NCBI GenBank assembly: GCA_036971475.1
Contig: JBAIZL010000008.1
Location: 12,981,788 to 13,045,787 of the forward strand
Length of the DNA stretch: 64,000 nucleotides
Reading direction: 5' to 3'
Origin: Prosapia bicincta
Lineage: Eukaryota; Arthropoda; Insecta; Hemiptera; Cercopidae
Every line of letters begins with the position of its first letter. The first letter of the stretch is position 1. Positions 10,658 through 21,000 of the stretch are shown in pieces. The notes beneath the pieces were generated by a model. The model had not been told where the DNA came from. It saw only the letters and a program-made list of their open reading frames with translations, and did not search any database. Made by a program: the position numbers and the translations under genes.

Positions 10658-12589
10658 TTAATTCATATTGGCATTTATAAATAAAATTTTTACCACTTTT
10701 CCTGATGTTAAACGACTTCGTTTTTCGTTGCAAATTTGTCCAGCTTTTGAAAAAACTCGTTCACATGGATCAGAAGTAGCTGGAATACACAGTCTTTTGG
10801 TCATCAATTGGTACAAGTTAGGATATACTGTTTTCCTTGACCCCCACCAAATTAATGGATCCGATGTCCTATTTAGGAGTGGTTCAGCTAAATATTTGTC
10901 TACTTCAACAATTGCTGAAGAAGTAGGATCATGTTTGACAGTTAACTGGGAAACTGTCTCGTCAAACTCCTCCCAAATATTTGATGAAGCTACAGTGGAA
11001 ATTGGTGTAGTTTCAAGTACAGGCGGTTCATCCTGTTGAAGAGATGCTGTGCTTTTTATTTTTCCTACAACTGCTTGATATGTTGCTTGAAATTGGATTT
11101 CTCCGCTGAAGCCATGCTTTTTGAATCTAGGGTCCAAAAATATGCATTGAGCAATTAAATCTACACCTTCCCTTCCTCCAAAACGTTTAGTCAGTCCGTC
11201 TAACAATCCTTTTCCCAACAATTGAATTGAACTTGGAAGTGACTGATTTTTCATAAAACTGTTGAGTTTTCTCGACAAAAGTCGGGACAAAAGACACGTT
11301 TTTGACAAAGACACATTTTTCTCTGATTAAATCTCATTTGTCACATCATTGAAAATACTAAGTATCTTTATGGCATGTTCAATTATAACCCACTCATCAG
11401 ATGAGAGTATATTTTTAAAATCTAGAATTGCCAATGCTGAAACAAGAGGTTCCTTGTTTAAAACAAATCTTTCTAACATTACGTAAGTAGAGTTCCACCT
11501 AGTTGGCACATCTTGCTTCAATTTTAAAGTAGTCTGATTTAAAGTTATTTGCATCTCTTTCAATTTATTTAGAGCATAGCTACTTTGTTTGAAATATTGA
11601 ACAATTGATTTCACTTTATTAACTGTCTCCTTTATGCTGTTAGACAAAGCTCCTTGAACAATTAAATTCAAACAATGCGCAAAACAAGATATGTGCCTAA
11701 AGTTTCTGTGGACAACAGCTCCTTTTATACTTGCAGCATTATCAGTTACAACAGTTGAAATTTTATTTTTAATGTCAAATTTCTGAGTCACATTATTTAG
11801 CCAGATTGATAAATTTGCACTAGTGTGTTTTTAAGAAAATTCTGAACATTCTAATAAATTGGACTGCAACACACTTTTCTCATCTATATGATGAGCAGTA
11901 ACTGAATAAAAAGTAATATTATTTATGCTTGTCCACCCATCGCAAGTTAAACAAACAGCTGTTGCTTTCCTCATACAATTCAATACTTTACTATGGACTT
12001 CTACAAATACTGATTCCAGCAAACCATTTAAAAGTGTCTTTCTGCTTGGTAGAATGTATGCAGGGTTAAGAAGTTTTACAAAGTTTATAAACTCTTTATC
12101 TTCTACAATTGAGAACGGATGATATTCCTTGCAAATCATTTTAAGGAGCTGAATATCTATTGTTCTACTTTTACTTAATGAAAACAGTTTTGCCACATCA
12201 ATAGCATCGCTCATCTGTAATGACTTTAGCGGTACTGTTAGCTGTGGCATAACGTTCTTGGTTGAAAGTTCTGGCAGTGATGATGATGAACAATGAGAGT
12301 CACGAGATGAGGGGCCACTAAAAATTGTATTCGCTTGCAAGTCATTTTCAGGAGATCTAACATCATTAATATTATTAATAGGAGAACATGATCGATTTCG
12401 AACTCCAGAAAACAGAGATTCAGTGTGTTTAAGTCCAATTGTTGGGTGTTTTTGTTTGAGATGTCTAGAAAGATTTCCAGTTGATCGAGACAGTGATAAT
12501 TTAGCTTTGCAATAGCGACATAAAGCGGTTTTGTCCTCTTTTTTTGTAAAATGGTACCAAATATGACTTGCTGATCTTTGTGAAGACAT
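10658..12589 (-). pseudogene. hAT transposase (BED zinc finger, ZBED1-like), two in-frame stops
   Basis: A single minus-strand frame of 644 codons, normal hAT length, starts at an ATG at 12589. It is broken only by TAA at 11831-11833 and TAA at 11327-11329. Residues 8-48 form a BED zinc finger (C24-x2-C27, H43-x4-H48). The RNase H-like core shows LTCDGWTS (first Asp near residue 217) and VVTDNAASIKGA (second Asp), then the usual HCLNLIVQ. The C-terminus has the dimerisation signature LCIPATSDPCERVFSKAG followed by NEKRSRLTSGKV. There are no frameshifts. The gene would be whole but for two nonsense changes, so inactivation looks fairly recent, or one or both stops are sequencing errors. Confidence 0.9.
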
Positions 12590-12723
12590 GTTAAAAACAA
12601 TGTTAATATTTTATGTAATATTTGAAAACAAAGTCAATATCCTATATAACTACCATAAACTAATGGATTACAAATATTAATTATTAATGTTTACACTGAA
12701 AAACAAAATTCACTACGCTCAAT

Positions 12724-12875
12724 TGAAGCGCTTCAGAACCGAAAGAACCGATTAAAGGCTCTCTTAGAACCGTGGTTCACTGAGTCTTACTGAAGCGCTT
12801 CAGAAAAAAATCGGTGAAAGGCAATTCTTTTTAAAAGAACCGTGGTTCACTGAGTCTTTCAAATGAAGCGCTTCA
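12724..12875. promoter_or_regulatory. Subterminal repeats of the hAT right end
   Basis: Three copies of the perfect 12 bp palindrome TGAAGCGCTTCA lie at 12724-12735, 12791-12802 and 12864-12875. A longer unit containing GAACCGTGGTTCACTGAGTC is repeated with a 70 bp period (about 12768 and 12838). Repeated short motifs near the end of a hAT element are commonly transposase-binding sites. I do not see them at the left end. They also lie upstream of the transposase start and so may overlap its promoter. Confidence 0.7.
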
Positions 12876-13059
12876 ATTGAACCGTTCATGAACCGTGCGC
12901 CCATCTCTAATCCTAGCTAATTGCCTCCCTTTGTGAGAACTTGCTGATGGATCGTTGTATACTACGCCGAATTTATTAGACACCTTCAACAGCCAGGATC
13001 TTCCATCAACGCGCATGGCGTGATGTCACAGCTGAGAAGAAGATGTAGCGAAGTAGTAT

Positions 13060-13225
13060 ACTAGAGTATACTTTAAAAGGTAGATAGTAATGTTGAATAA
13101 AATTTTTACCAAATCTATCCTGCTTGGATACACTTCGTAGGTATACTTTGATAAAAATAGATAGTAATTCTGAATAAAATTATTACCAATCTATCCTGAC
13201 TGGATACTTCGTACGTATATTTTAA
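13060..13225. repeat. Tandem duplication of about 75 bp
   Basis: Two diverged copies of a unit containing GATAGTAATNNTGAATAAAA and ATCTATCCTG, followed by a third partial start. Lies inside the inverted-repeat element. Confidence 0.75.
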
Positions 13226-13387
13226 TATAGGTATAAAAGGAAGAAAACTCACTATGTAAAAATTAAATTTAACTTTGCCATTTTTATTCAAGACATTTAT
13301 AAATTTTTTATAACACCTAACCTAACCTTAACCTATCACAACAAATAAGATTCATTAAAACTAGAATGCTTTAAGAATAAAATTAAA

Positions 13388-13460
13388 ATCGAAGTTCGGG
13401 ATTTGAACCCAAAACTTGGCGATTAGTAAGCTTGTACCTTAACCATTACGACACGAGGTT
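13388..13460 (-). repeat. tRNA-like (SINE-type) segment
   Basis: The minus strand contains GGGTTCAAATCCC, a B-box with a five-pair T arm, and TAATGGTTAAGGTA upstream at D-arm (A-box) spacing. The acceptor ends do not pair, so it is not a working tRNA gene. A tRNA-derived SINE head fits better. Confidence 0.55.
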
Positions 13461-13609
13461 CTAGTGTTATCGCTGATTCTGTTTCTCCTTATTACATTGT
13501 GGCTCATCGCTCCCCCTACATTCTCTCCCCACTCAAGGAACCGAACTGAAGTTTGCGTATGCGCATTGATGGAAGATCCTGGCTGTTGAAGGTCTACACG
13601 CGGAATTTA

Positions 13610-13837
13610 GTTTGGGCAAGGACGTGGAAAACAGTCTTACATAGTACTTCATAACATTACAAGAAAATTCCTACTCCATAATTAGGTTCAGAAGAAGAAG
13701 ATTATGTTTGTCGAATTGTGTCCCTCATTTTCTTTAAAAATGATTGAAAACGTATTATGTTGAAAATATATTGAAACATTATATTAAGTTTCAGATTTAT
13801 GGTAAACAAACATTTAGGCACAAGTGTAGTGAGTTTA
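13610..13837. other. Unassigned DNA
   Basis: No gene or repeat recognised between the inverted-repeat element and repeat R-B. Confidence 0.35.
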
Positions 13838-15201
13838 TAAGAAAAAGGATAATGCAACAGAAAACACAATGGTAGAAAGAGAAAAGAGGAGGTGGTGCTT
13901 GTTCAGTGAGCAATGTTAAATAGTTTATAAGTAACACAATGTTTCAAACTATTGAACATGTCAAAATTTACCTTTTACCTTGATTCTAAATGTAAATTTA
14001 ATAATTTACTTTTTTATTTTCCTTATAAATTAAATACATTCACAGATGTGCTGTACTAAGATGCAGAGAGGCGATTGCATCTGGTGGAACTTTAGCTGGT
14101 ACAAGTCTGCAGGTGCATTAATTATTTTGTAGTAATACCAACCTGAATACTACCCTGAGTAGGAGTGACAAGTGTTTAGTGGAAGGGCTGGAATTTATAG
14201 AATAGTATGTATAGATCTGGATTTCAGATAAGTGTTTCGATTTGAATTGCCTAGTGGTGAATTTTATTAAGAATTATATTTAATAAAAGTTTTTTTTAGC
14301 AGCATTTTTGAGATTTGCATTAAATTCAGAAAATGTAGGCCTACCTATTGTGGCTAAATGGTTTATGTGGTTTGCATTTTGTTTGCTCATTTAGAATGAT
14401 TTAATTTGGTGTTGTGGTATGTTCGTGAATTTCATATTGATCTAGTTTTTTTTAAAAAATAGTACTTTTTTCTTGATGTAAAAAAACTACTTGTAATTGT
14501 TGTTTGTGTACCCCTTGCTTGTTCCTACTATGTGGTAGCAATATATGAATATAATTAAATATTTATTACCCTTGCTACAGGTAGAAATCTGTTTTAACAA
14601 ATGCAAAATTTATTACTTTACTTTGTTCATATCTTGAACTTTGAGTTTATTTTTATTATGTTGTATTTACATTTGTTATTTTATTAGTGCTGGCTGCCAT
14701 CATATTTTTTCTGTTTTAACAATTTAACTTTTTTATATATTAATGCTGAATATTTTGTTTTCATTTCTTGTGTTGTGTTTTTTTGTGTTTTGTATTTTGT
14801 GCTACAGGCTACTAATTATTGTCTTACTTATTAAAAACCCACCAATAAAATAATTGATAATTTTTGCAGTGTAAAATAATTTTCTAGGTAATTAAAAAAA
14901 AATTCTCTAATTATTAGTTGTTGCAAGTAGTTAAATTAAAAATTTCCAATATATTGTCATATGTTGTGTTTCTTCATTTGAAACTTGTTTTGTATGGTAC
15001 ATTCAAGATATTATGGTGGGAGTGTGGGTGTATTTGGTGAGTATTAGGAGTTATAATGTTGAAACGTGTGTGTGAGTAATATAATTTCATGTTGATTATG
15101 TGTGTAAGGTGTAGTTTAAAATGTGTGTATATTTCGTATTGTTCAGTTATTTAACGTTGCTTATTTTTGTATTGTTTATGAAGAATTTGTAGGTTGGATG
15201 C
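13838..15201 (+). repeat. Dispersed repeat R-B, copy 1
   Basis: Matches 25045-28090 and 45600-48140 in the same orientation. Landmarks are CAGTGAGCAATGTTA, then GTGCTGTACTAAGATGCAG, then a long AT-rich tail ending near GTATTGTTCAGTT. Copies 2 and 3 carry an extra 1.2-1.5 kb after the first block that copy 1 lacks. At its right end copy 1 is interrupted by the BEL element; copy 2 shows that this point normally continues into the 3' end of a minus-strand PLE. No coding capacity seen. Confidence 0.8.
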
Positions 15202-15972
15202 TGTTGGAGTCAGCTTTGGTAGATTAAACAGCTCCAGTATCGAATTCAATCAGCTGTGCTTTGTCTAATCGATAGCTCAATCTATGGTTTATCGTCGATA
15301 GTTTAAGACCACGTTGTCCCTTGCCGCGCGCCTAATCCCCACCCTAGCCAGTTCCCTCACCCCCCAGTCTTTTGCTTGCCGTAGACAGACCAGCACGCCC
15401 GTTGCGGGTTTAACCTTATTTGCTAACCTCGTGGACGTTAAGTTCGCCCCGCGTATGTCTAAATGTAAGTGTTTCGTATTGTACTTGTTTTATATGCTCG
15501 TTAACCGCGAAAGTGTACATTATTCAGTCCAAGTGCCGTGTTCGTATGCGCCTTAACCTCGCCGTTACAAGCCGTCGCTACGGAGTCGCCCGCGCTTATT
15601 TAAATACTTATTCAACTGTGAATAACATTAGAATTGAACTCCGTTTATTAAGTTTTACAGCACGAGCCGTCTGACCATCACCACTTCACCCAGGGCCCTG
15701 CTGCAGAAGTCCAGAAGACATCAAACCTACCGTGCACGTAACCCCTTTGTTCAGCTTAGGGTAAGTGTTAATCAGTTCCATATACTTTTAACATAAACTT
15801 GTGCCTATTTTTTCCCGAGACTTAATTAGTGATAAACACTGTTTATTTGTCGATTAGTCATTTTGGCCGCCAGCCTTAATATTATTCATGTGCAATTTCA
15901 GTCACGTTACTAACCTCGACTATCTCTCTCTTTCGTCTTATTTCTAATATTTTAGCGGAGCTGACGCCTCCA
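15202..15972 (+). repeat. 5' LTR of the BEL/Pao element
   Basis: 771 bp, TG...CA ends. It contains a good splice-donor-like sequence, AGGGTAAGTG, with GT at 15761. A possible matching acceptor (T-rich tract then ACAG) ends at 16489 in the leader. The open frames at 15314-15556 and 15420-15674 recur at the same offset in the 3' LTR and are shadows. Confidence 0.95.
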
Positions 15973-15975
15973 TTT

Positions 15976-15993
15976 TGGTCCCGTCGGGCCGGA
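15976..15993 (+). promoter_or_regulatory. Primer-binding site for minus-strand DNA synthesis
   Basis: TGGTCCCGTCGGGCCGG begins three bases after the 5' LTR. The leading TGG would pair with the CCA end of a tRNA primer. The exact primer tRNA was not identified. Confidence 0.65.
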
Positions 15994-16686
15994 TTTGTTT
16001 GCATTTTAGCGACCTATAAACATTTAAAGTGCAAAGAACAAGTGTTAAAGTTCTCAGTAACCTCGAACCTTATTCAGTTTTAATAGCGAGGCATTTGCTT
16101 TATAAATAAGTTCATAGTGATTTATAAGTGTTATTTATTATGCGAACAATTTCGAAGCGTGTTAAATTTCATAGTAATAAGCTAAGTTGCAAGCATTGCG
16201 TAATCCTGTGTAATTTTCCCGCTTCCCTTTCCTTGTCTAAATTCATTACGCAGTAGTGACGTCACAAGCTGTAGCTTGCAGCTGCTTTCCGCTGTTATCA
16301 GCAGATTTATGGGACACCTGCGCAGATAAGGAACACTTGACTAAACAAGTTAGGCAAGATAGGCTCAATATTGATCCGTGAAAGCTACACTGTAGATTTA
16401 TCCTGTTCAATAAGGAAAACTTGCAGCCGTTCTAATCTAATGCTTATGATTTGTAAAACGTTATGTCTTTTTTTAACTTTATTATACAGTCCACTTTTTC
16501 GTAATTAAATGTACCATTGTGTAGTCATTAGGTTTGGTTTAAACATAATTGCAATTTAATTTAAATTTTGCTTTTGTTAATTTAAATTTTGTCACGATTG
16601 CTAATAACAACGCATATTGCCTTGATAAGTTGAAGGCTATATGCAGTGATTTAGAGCAAGTAAACAGCTTGCTTGGTGATAGTGAA
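15994..16686 (+). other. Leader region of the BEL/Pao element
   Basis: About 690 bp of untranslated leader. A candidate acceptor at 16489 could pair with the LTR donor at 15761; that splice would remove the primer-binding site from gag-pol messages, leaving unspliced RNA as the only template. The gag frame is open from 16549, but the first in-frame ATG is at 16687. A 16-codon upstream ORF starts at 16509. Confidence 0.45.
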
Positions 16687-18036
16687 ATGTCTGAGGGCAT
16701 AGTGCAGGAAGTCAGGCGCCTTCATGTCGAATTTATCGAAACTTTTGACCGCGCGGAGCAGACTTTTGACAGTCAAGCTTCCGAATTTGTCAAGAATGTC
16801 TTTATAGCAAAACGTCAATTTCAGGACACCTATCTGCCCATGATAGTAAAATATCCTAACCTCGTTAAGACGGAGGTTACCTCGACCTCGCCTGTCAAAT
16901 CAACACCGACTTCACCTAACCTTCCAAGTCTAACTTTGCCAAGCTTTTCGGGCCAGAGCGACGACTGGATAGATTTTGTTACGATGTACGACTCTATGGT
17001 ACATAACAATGAGACGCTTAGCAATATCCAACGTTTTCAATACTTAAAGTCCGTCTTAAAGGGAGATGCACTGGCCATCGTCACCGGACTTTCCATCTCC
17101 GAAGCAAATTACAACATTGCTTACAATGCGTTGCGTAACCGATACGCGAACCCGCGACGTCTCGCAGATCATTACTTTAACATAATTAAAGACTTTCAGC
17201 GCATCAATAATGCTTCACCCGCGGAACTAAATCGTTTCTTAACCGCGCACTCTAATGCCGTCTGTGCATTAAGAGCTATACCTCTCGAAGATTTAGCGGA
17301 TTTCTTATTGTTCTCTATGGCAATTAATAATCTGGATGCCAAGACACGATTAAGTTTTGAAAGCCGACTAGGCACTAACCACATGCCGACATATAAATTA
17401 TTGAACGACTTTATAACTGAACAGGCTAGAGCCCTGGAGATGCTTAGCCAACCAGCTGCCGTGGTTGTAGCAAACGCCGGACGTGGTCAAAGACCCCGCA
17501 TGTTGGTGTCATCGATGAATAAACCCGGATTTCAAGGGGCCCTTGAACCGAATAATTACTTGTCTGAACCTAACCTCACTTTGGATCACAGCCCTAGATT
17601 TCAATCAGTAGCGTCAAATGACAATAGCCATCAGAATAAGGACGCCCAAGGTACTATTCAGTCCAAACGTGCTGCGCCAGTCACTATGCAACCGGTTAAT
17701 CAACCACTGCAACCTAACTTGTTGCCTATTATGAGTGCGCCTAGAAAGTCAACATTTCGCAATCGCTCGCCACCGCTTAACCTCAATCAGTCTAACATGC
17801 CTACCACGCGTGTAGGTAAATGCTACTACTGCGGAGAAAGTCACAGCATCATTAATTGTCAACGATTTATTTCTCTTACCATAGCGGAACGCATTGACGC
17901 TATTTCAAAATTACAATGGTGTTATAATTGTCTCGGCTCTCATTATCAAGCTCAGTGTCAGTCTCGTCATCGTTGTAGACAATGCAGCCAAGCACATCAC
18001 ACACTACTGCACAACGACGCACCGCCGCAGCAATGA
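16687..18036 (+). CDS. gag: BEL/Pao Gag polyprotein
   Basis: Structural protein that would package element RNA in cytoplasmic particles. From the first in-frame ATG it has 449 residues; the frame is open to 16549 without an ATG and those codons still look coding, so the true start may be upstream through splicing or a non-AUG codon. The central region (TLPSFSGQSDDWIDFVTMYDS, then a long helical stretch with NDFITEQARALEML) fits the DUF1759 capsid-like domain of BEL/Pao Gag. The C-terminus carries three zinc knuckles from about residue 379: CYYCGESHSIINC, CYNCLGSHYQAQC and CRQCSQAHHTLLH. It ends at UGA followed directly by CUAG, with pol continuing in the same frame. Confidence 0.93.
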   Translation: MSEGIVQEVRRLHVEFIETFDRAEQTFDSQASEFVKNVFIAKRQFQDTYLPMIVKYPNLVKTEVTSTSPVKSTPTSPNLPSLTLPSFSGQSDDWIDFVTMYDSMVHNNETLSNIQRFQYLKSVLKGDALAIVTGLSISEANYNIAYNALRNRYANPRRLADHYFNIIKDFQRINNASPAELNRFLTAHSNAVCALRAIPLEDLADFLLFSMAINNLDAKTRLSFESRLGTNHMPTYKLLNDFITEQARALEMLSQPAAVVVANAGRGQRPRMLVSSMNKPGFQGALEPNNYLSEPNLTLDHSPRFQSVASNDNSHQNKDAQGTIQSKRAAPVTMQPVNQPLQPNLLPIMSAPRKSTFRNRSPPLNLNQSNMPTTRVGKCYYCGESHSIINCQRFISLTIAERIDAISKLQWCYNCLGSHYQAQCQSRHRCRQCSQAHHTLLHNDAPPQQ

Positions 18037-18040
18037 CTAG
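18034..18040 (+). promoter_or_regulatory. Candidate stop-codon readthrough site between gag and pol
   Basis: gag ends CAA-UGA-CUA-G. The 23 codons from 18037 to 18105 are open and in frame with pol, so readthrough of this one codon would give Gag-Pol. UGA followed by CUAG is an established high-readthrough context in animal and viral mRNAs. That it works here is inference. Confidence 0.6.
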
Positions 18041-21000
18041 CCGCCCCACGACGCCTTAGGCCAACCGCTAGCCATCCAATCGATACTATAGCTCAACCTC
18101 GTTCTTTGTCATGCAACATTACCTCGTCTCTCGCCCTGTTGGGTACCGCGCAAGTCGTCCTACAGGACCATTATGGTCAACCTCGTTTTCTAAGAGCTAT
18201 TATCGACCCCGGCAGTCAGATATCTGCCATTACGAAACAAGCTAGCGATATGTTGAGCCTGCCTACTCGAAGATCGAACCTGTCTTTGATTGGCGTCGCT
18301 GCCAAGTCTACACGTATTCACGAATACGTAACTTTAATTTTATTCTCACTACATGACGCGGGCGTCATGCTGACTACGGAAGCCGCTGTGCTCAACCATA
18401 TAACTGACCCGCTGCCAGCTGATAAATTATCCTCTGCTTTAAGCGCTCAATATCAGCACTTACCGTTAGCTGATCCTCAGTTCGACTTACCTGCCCCTGT
18501 TGACATTATACTGGGCGCCGATGTCTTCACGCAAATAATTATCAACGGGCCTCGTACCATCATTCATGGCCAACCATCGGCACTTAACACACTTTTAGGT
18601 TGGGTCATTATGGGATCTGTACCTTACAGTACGCCACAACAACCACGCGTGTTTATCACCTCGCTCAAGTCTATCGACGAAAACATGCGACGATTTTCTG
18701 AAATCGAAGAGGTAAACGAGTCTAACTTGTTGAGCCCTGATGAGCAGCTCTGCGAAAATTTATTTGCCACCACTACTGAACGTGACGCCACTGGGAGATA
18801 TGTCGTAGCTTTGCCTTTTAAACCTGACGCCGTCGAACTTAAGTCAAACCGTAATGTCGCTCTTGCTAGTTATCATGCTCTGGAACGCCGTCTGAGTCGA
18901 CAACCGGATGTCTCACGACAATATCATCAGTTCATGAGAGAATATATGACTTTAGGTCATATGTACCCTGCCGTTAAGCCTTCGAATTATTTAATACCAC
19001 ATCATTGCGTCTTCAAGGCCGATAGTTCTACTACTAAATTACGAGTAGTTTTCAATGCTTCTGCGCCTGATTGCAACGCGCGTTCTTTAAACCAGCAATT
19101 GCTGGCTGGCCCTAAGTTACAAAGGGACCTGTCCTACGTTATTATCTCGTTTCGATTGTTTGTTCACGCCGTCTGTGCGGATCTTAAAATGATGTACCGC
19201 CAAATTGCCGTACGCAAGGATGATCGTCGTCATCAGCACATTTTGTACAGGCCGACTCCTCATTCTCCACTGATGGAGTATGAACTAGCCACTGTCACTT
19301 ACGGGCTTACCCCGTCTGCTTATTTAGCCCTACGTACACTCGAACAACTCGTCAAAGATGAGGGCGACTGTTACCCTGCTGCGTCGCATGCCATTCTTCA
19401 TCAAACGTACGTTGATGATGTAGTCACTGGCGCCGATACGTCCGAGGACGCCCAGGAATTAATACGGCAACTTATTAACATCTTCGCACTGGCAGGACTA
19501 GAGCTCAGGAAATGGTCTTCCAGCGATCCCGCGCTGCTGTCGACGCTGCCATCTTCTCACCTGGAGCACCCGTTGTTATTCCAAGACGACTCTACCGCTG
19601 TTAAAATATTGGGACTCCAATGGCATCCTGTTAATGACTCGTTTTCTTATCGTATTCAAAACTTTGTGTCGGTGCCTACGAAACGCACCATTCTCTCTTA
19701 TGTCGCTCGCACCTTCGACCCACTGGGCTTCCTTACGCCTATCACATTTTGGATCAAGTCATTTTTGAAACAATTGTGGCTCGAAAGGTTATCATGGGAT
19801 GAACCTTTGCCCACCGCGCTGCGCAGTCGTTGGGACAGCTTCATTGTCCACTTCGCTAAGTTAGCTGACATTCAAATACCTCGACATGTGGGCACACGTG
19901 ATGCCAAACATCATTTATTAGGCTTCTGTGATGGGTCCGAAGCTGGTTACGCAGCCGCCATCTACTTGCGAACTGAATGGAACGGTTTAGTTTCCGTCAG
20001 CCTTCTAAAGGCTAAAAGCAGAGTGGCTCCCGTCAAAACACTCACTATACCTCGAATGGAGCTCTGCGGCGCCGTCTTACTGGCCAAGCTCTATAAGTCT
20101 GTTCAGCCTGCTGTGAATTTTGTGGCCGACAACACTACGCTTTTCTTCACCGACTCAGAAATTGTGCTGCATTGGCTTAGCACCCCGCCACATCTTTTGA
20201 AAACTTTCGTTGCCAACCGTGTTATTGAAATTACCTCGAACACTTCGACCAATCATTGGTACCACATCTCAACTGTTGACAACCCCGCGGACGTTGCTTC
20301 CCGTGGGTGTCTACCCGCGCAGTTTGCTACACATCCACTGTGGTGGCACGGACCACCATGGGCGTTACAATGTACTACCTCTTGGCGTTTGTCTAAGCCA
20401 ACTGGACCGAACCGCGACCTGACCGAGCTCAAGACCGAGCCTCAGGTGCTCTGCGCGACTGTCCAAGCGCCTAACCACTTATTGAACGTTATTGAGCGTC
20501 ATTCCAATCTCACCACGCTGCATCATGTCTTCGCCTACGTGCTTCGTTTCGTTAACAATTGCCGCGTTAAGACCCAGTCTACCAGCCATTGTCACAACAC
20601 TCGCTACAAAGCCAAGAACACCGTAGCCAAGACTTCATTCGCTGCACCTTCAGTACAAGAATTAAGGAACGCCAGAAATCTTTGCGTTAAGCTCATACAA
20701 GAGCTAGCCTTCAGCGAAACGTTGCAACGCCTACACCGCGGCGTCCCGATCAGTGCTCAACTTCGCAACCTAACGCCCTTTATCGACTCAGTGGGGCTAC
20801 TTAGGGTGGGCGGACGTCTTAATCATGCTGATATACCATACGCAGCTAAGCATGCCATTTTACTGCCTAAGCGGCATCATTATGTCAATCTTGTATGCGA
20901 TCATTATCACCGCCTCGCCTTACATGCTGGGCCGCGTACCACGCAAGCGATGATCAATGGTGAGTTCTGGATCGTTGCGCTACGTTCGTTGTTACGACAA

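Larger units (their letters stand above)
8899..12917 (-). mobile_element. Complete hAT transposon, 4003 bp, with 8 bp target-site duplication
   Basis: An 8 bp direct repeat ATCCTAGC lies at 8899-8906 and 12910-12917, the TSD length typical of hAT transposons. The element proper is 8907-12909. Its ends are imperfect inverted repeats: TAGAGGTGGACAT at the left and TAGAGATGGGCGC (reverse complement) at the right. The transposase gene lies in the right half on the minus strand. 8907-10657, the 3' side of the gene, is 1.75 kb of AT-rich DNA without a gene, unusually long for a hAT tail. It may include later insertions, though I see none bounded by a TSD. Confidence 0.92.
12960..13609. mobile_element. 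MITE-like element with 34 bp inverted repeats
   Basis: 12983-13016 and 13559-13592 are inverted copies of a 34 bp sequence (CCTTCAACAGCCAGGATC...) with one mismatch. Just outside lie imperfect direct repeats, CTACGCCGAATTTA on the left and CTACACGCGGAATTTA on the right, which could be an old long TSD. Inside are a tandem duplication and a tRNA-like stretch. No coding capacity. Confidence 0.6.

Noticed and set aside
11925..12122. Frames opposite the hAT, BEL pol and LINE ORF2 genes (e.g. 11925-12122, 20210-20422, 21363-21656, 53168-53929)
   Set aside because: Shadows of well-supported coding frames on the other strand or in another phase.
13317..13340. CCTAACCTAACC run resembling insect telomere repeat TTAGG
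   Set aside because: Only two to three imperfect units in isolation; no array.
15314..15674. 80- and 84-codon frames, repeated at 22506-22866
   Set aside because: They lie inside the BEL LTRs, overlap in different frames and recur only because the LTR is duplicated.
16549..16686. Start of gag at 16549
   Set aside because: The codon is TTG. The frame is open and looks coding, but the first ATG is at 16687, so that was used and the ambiguity noted.
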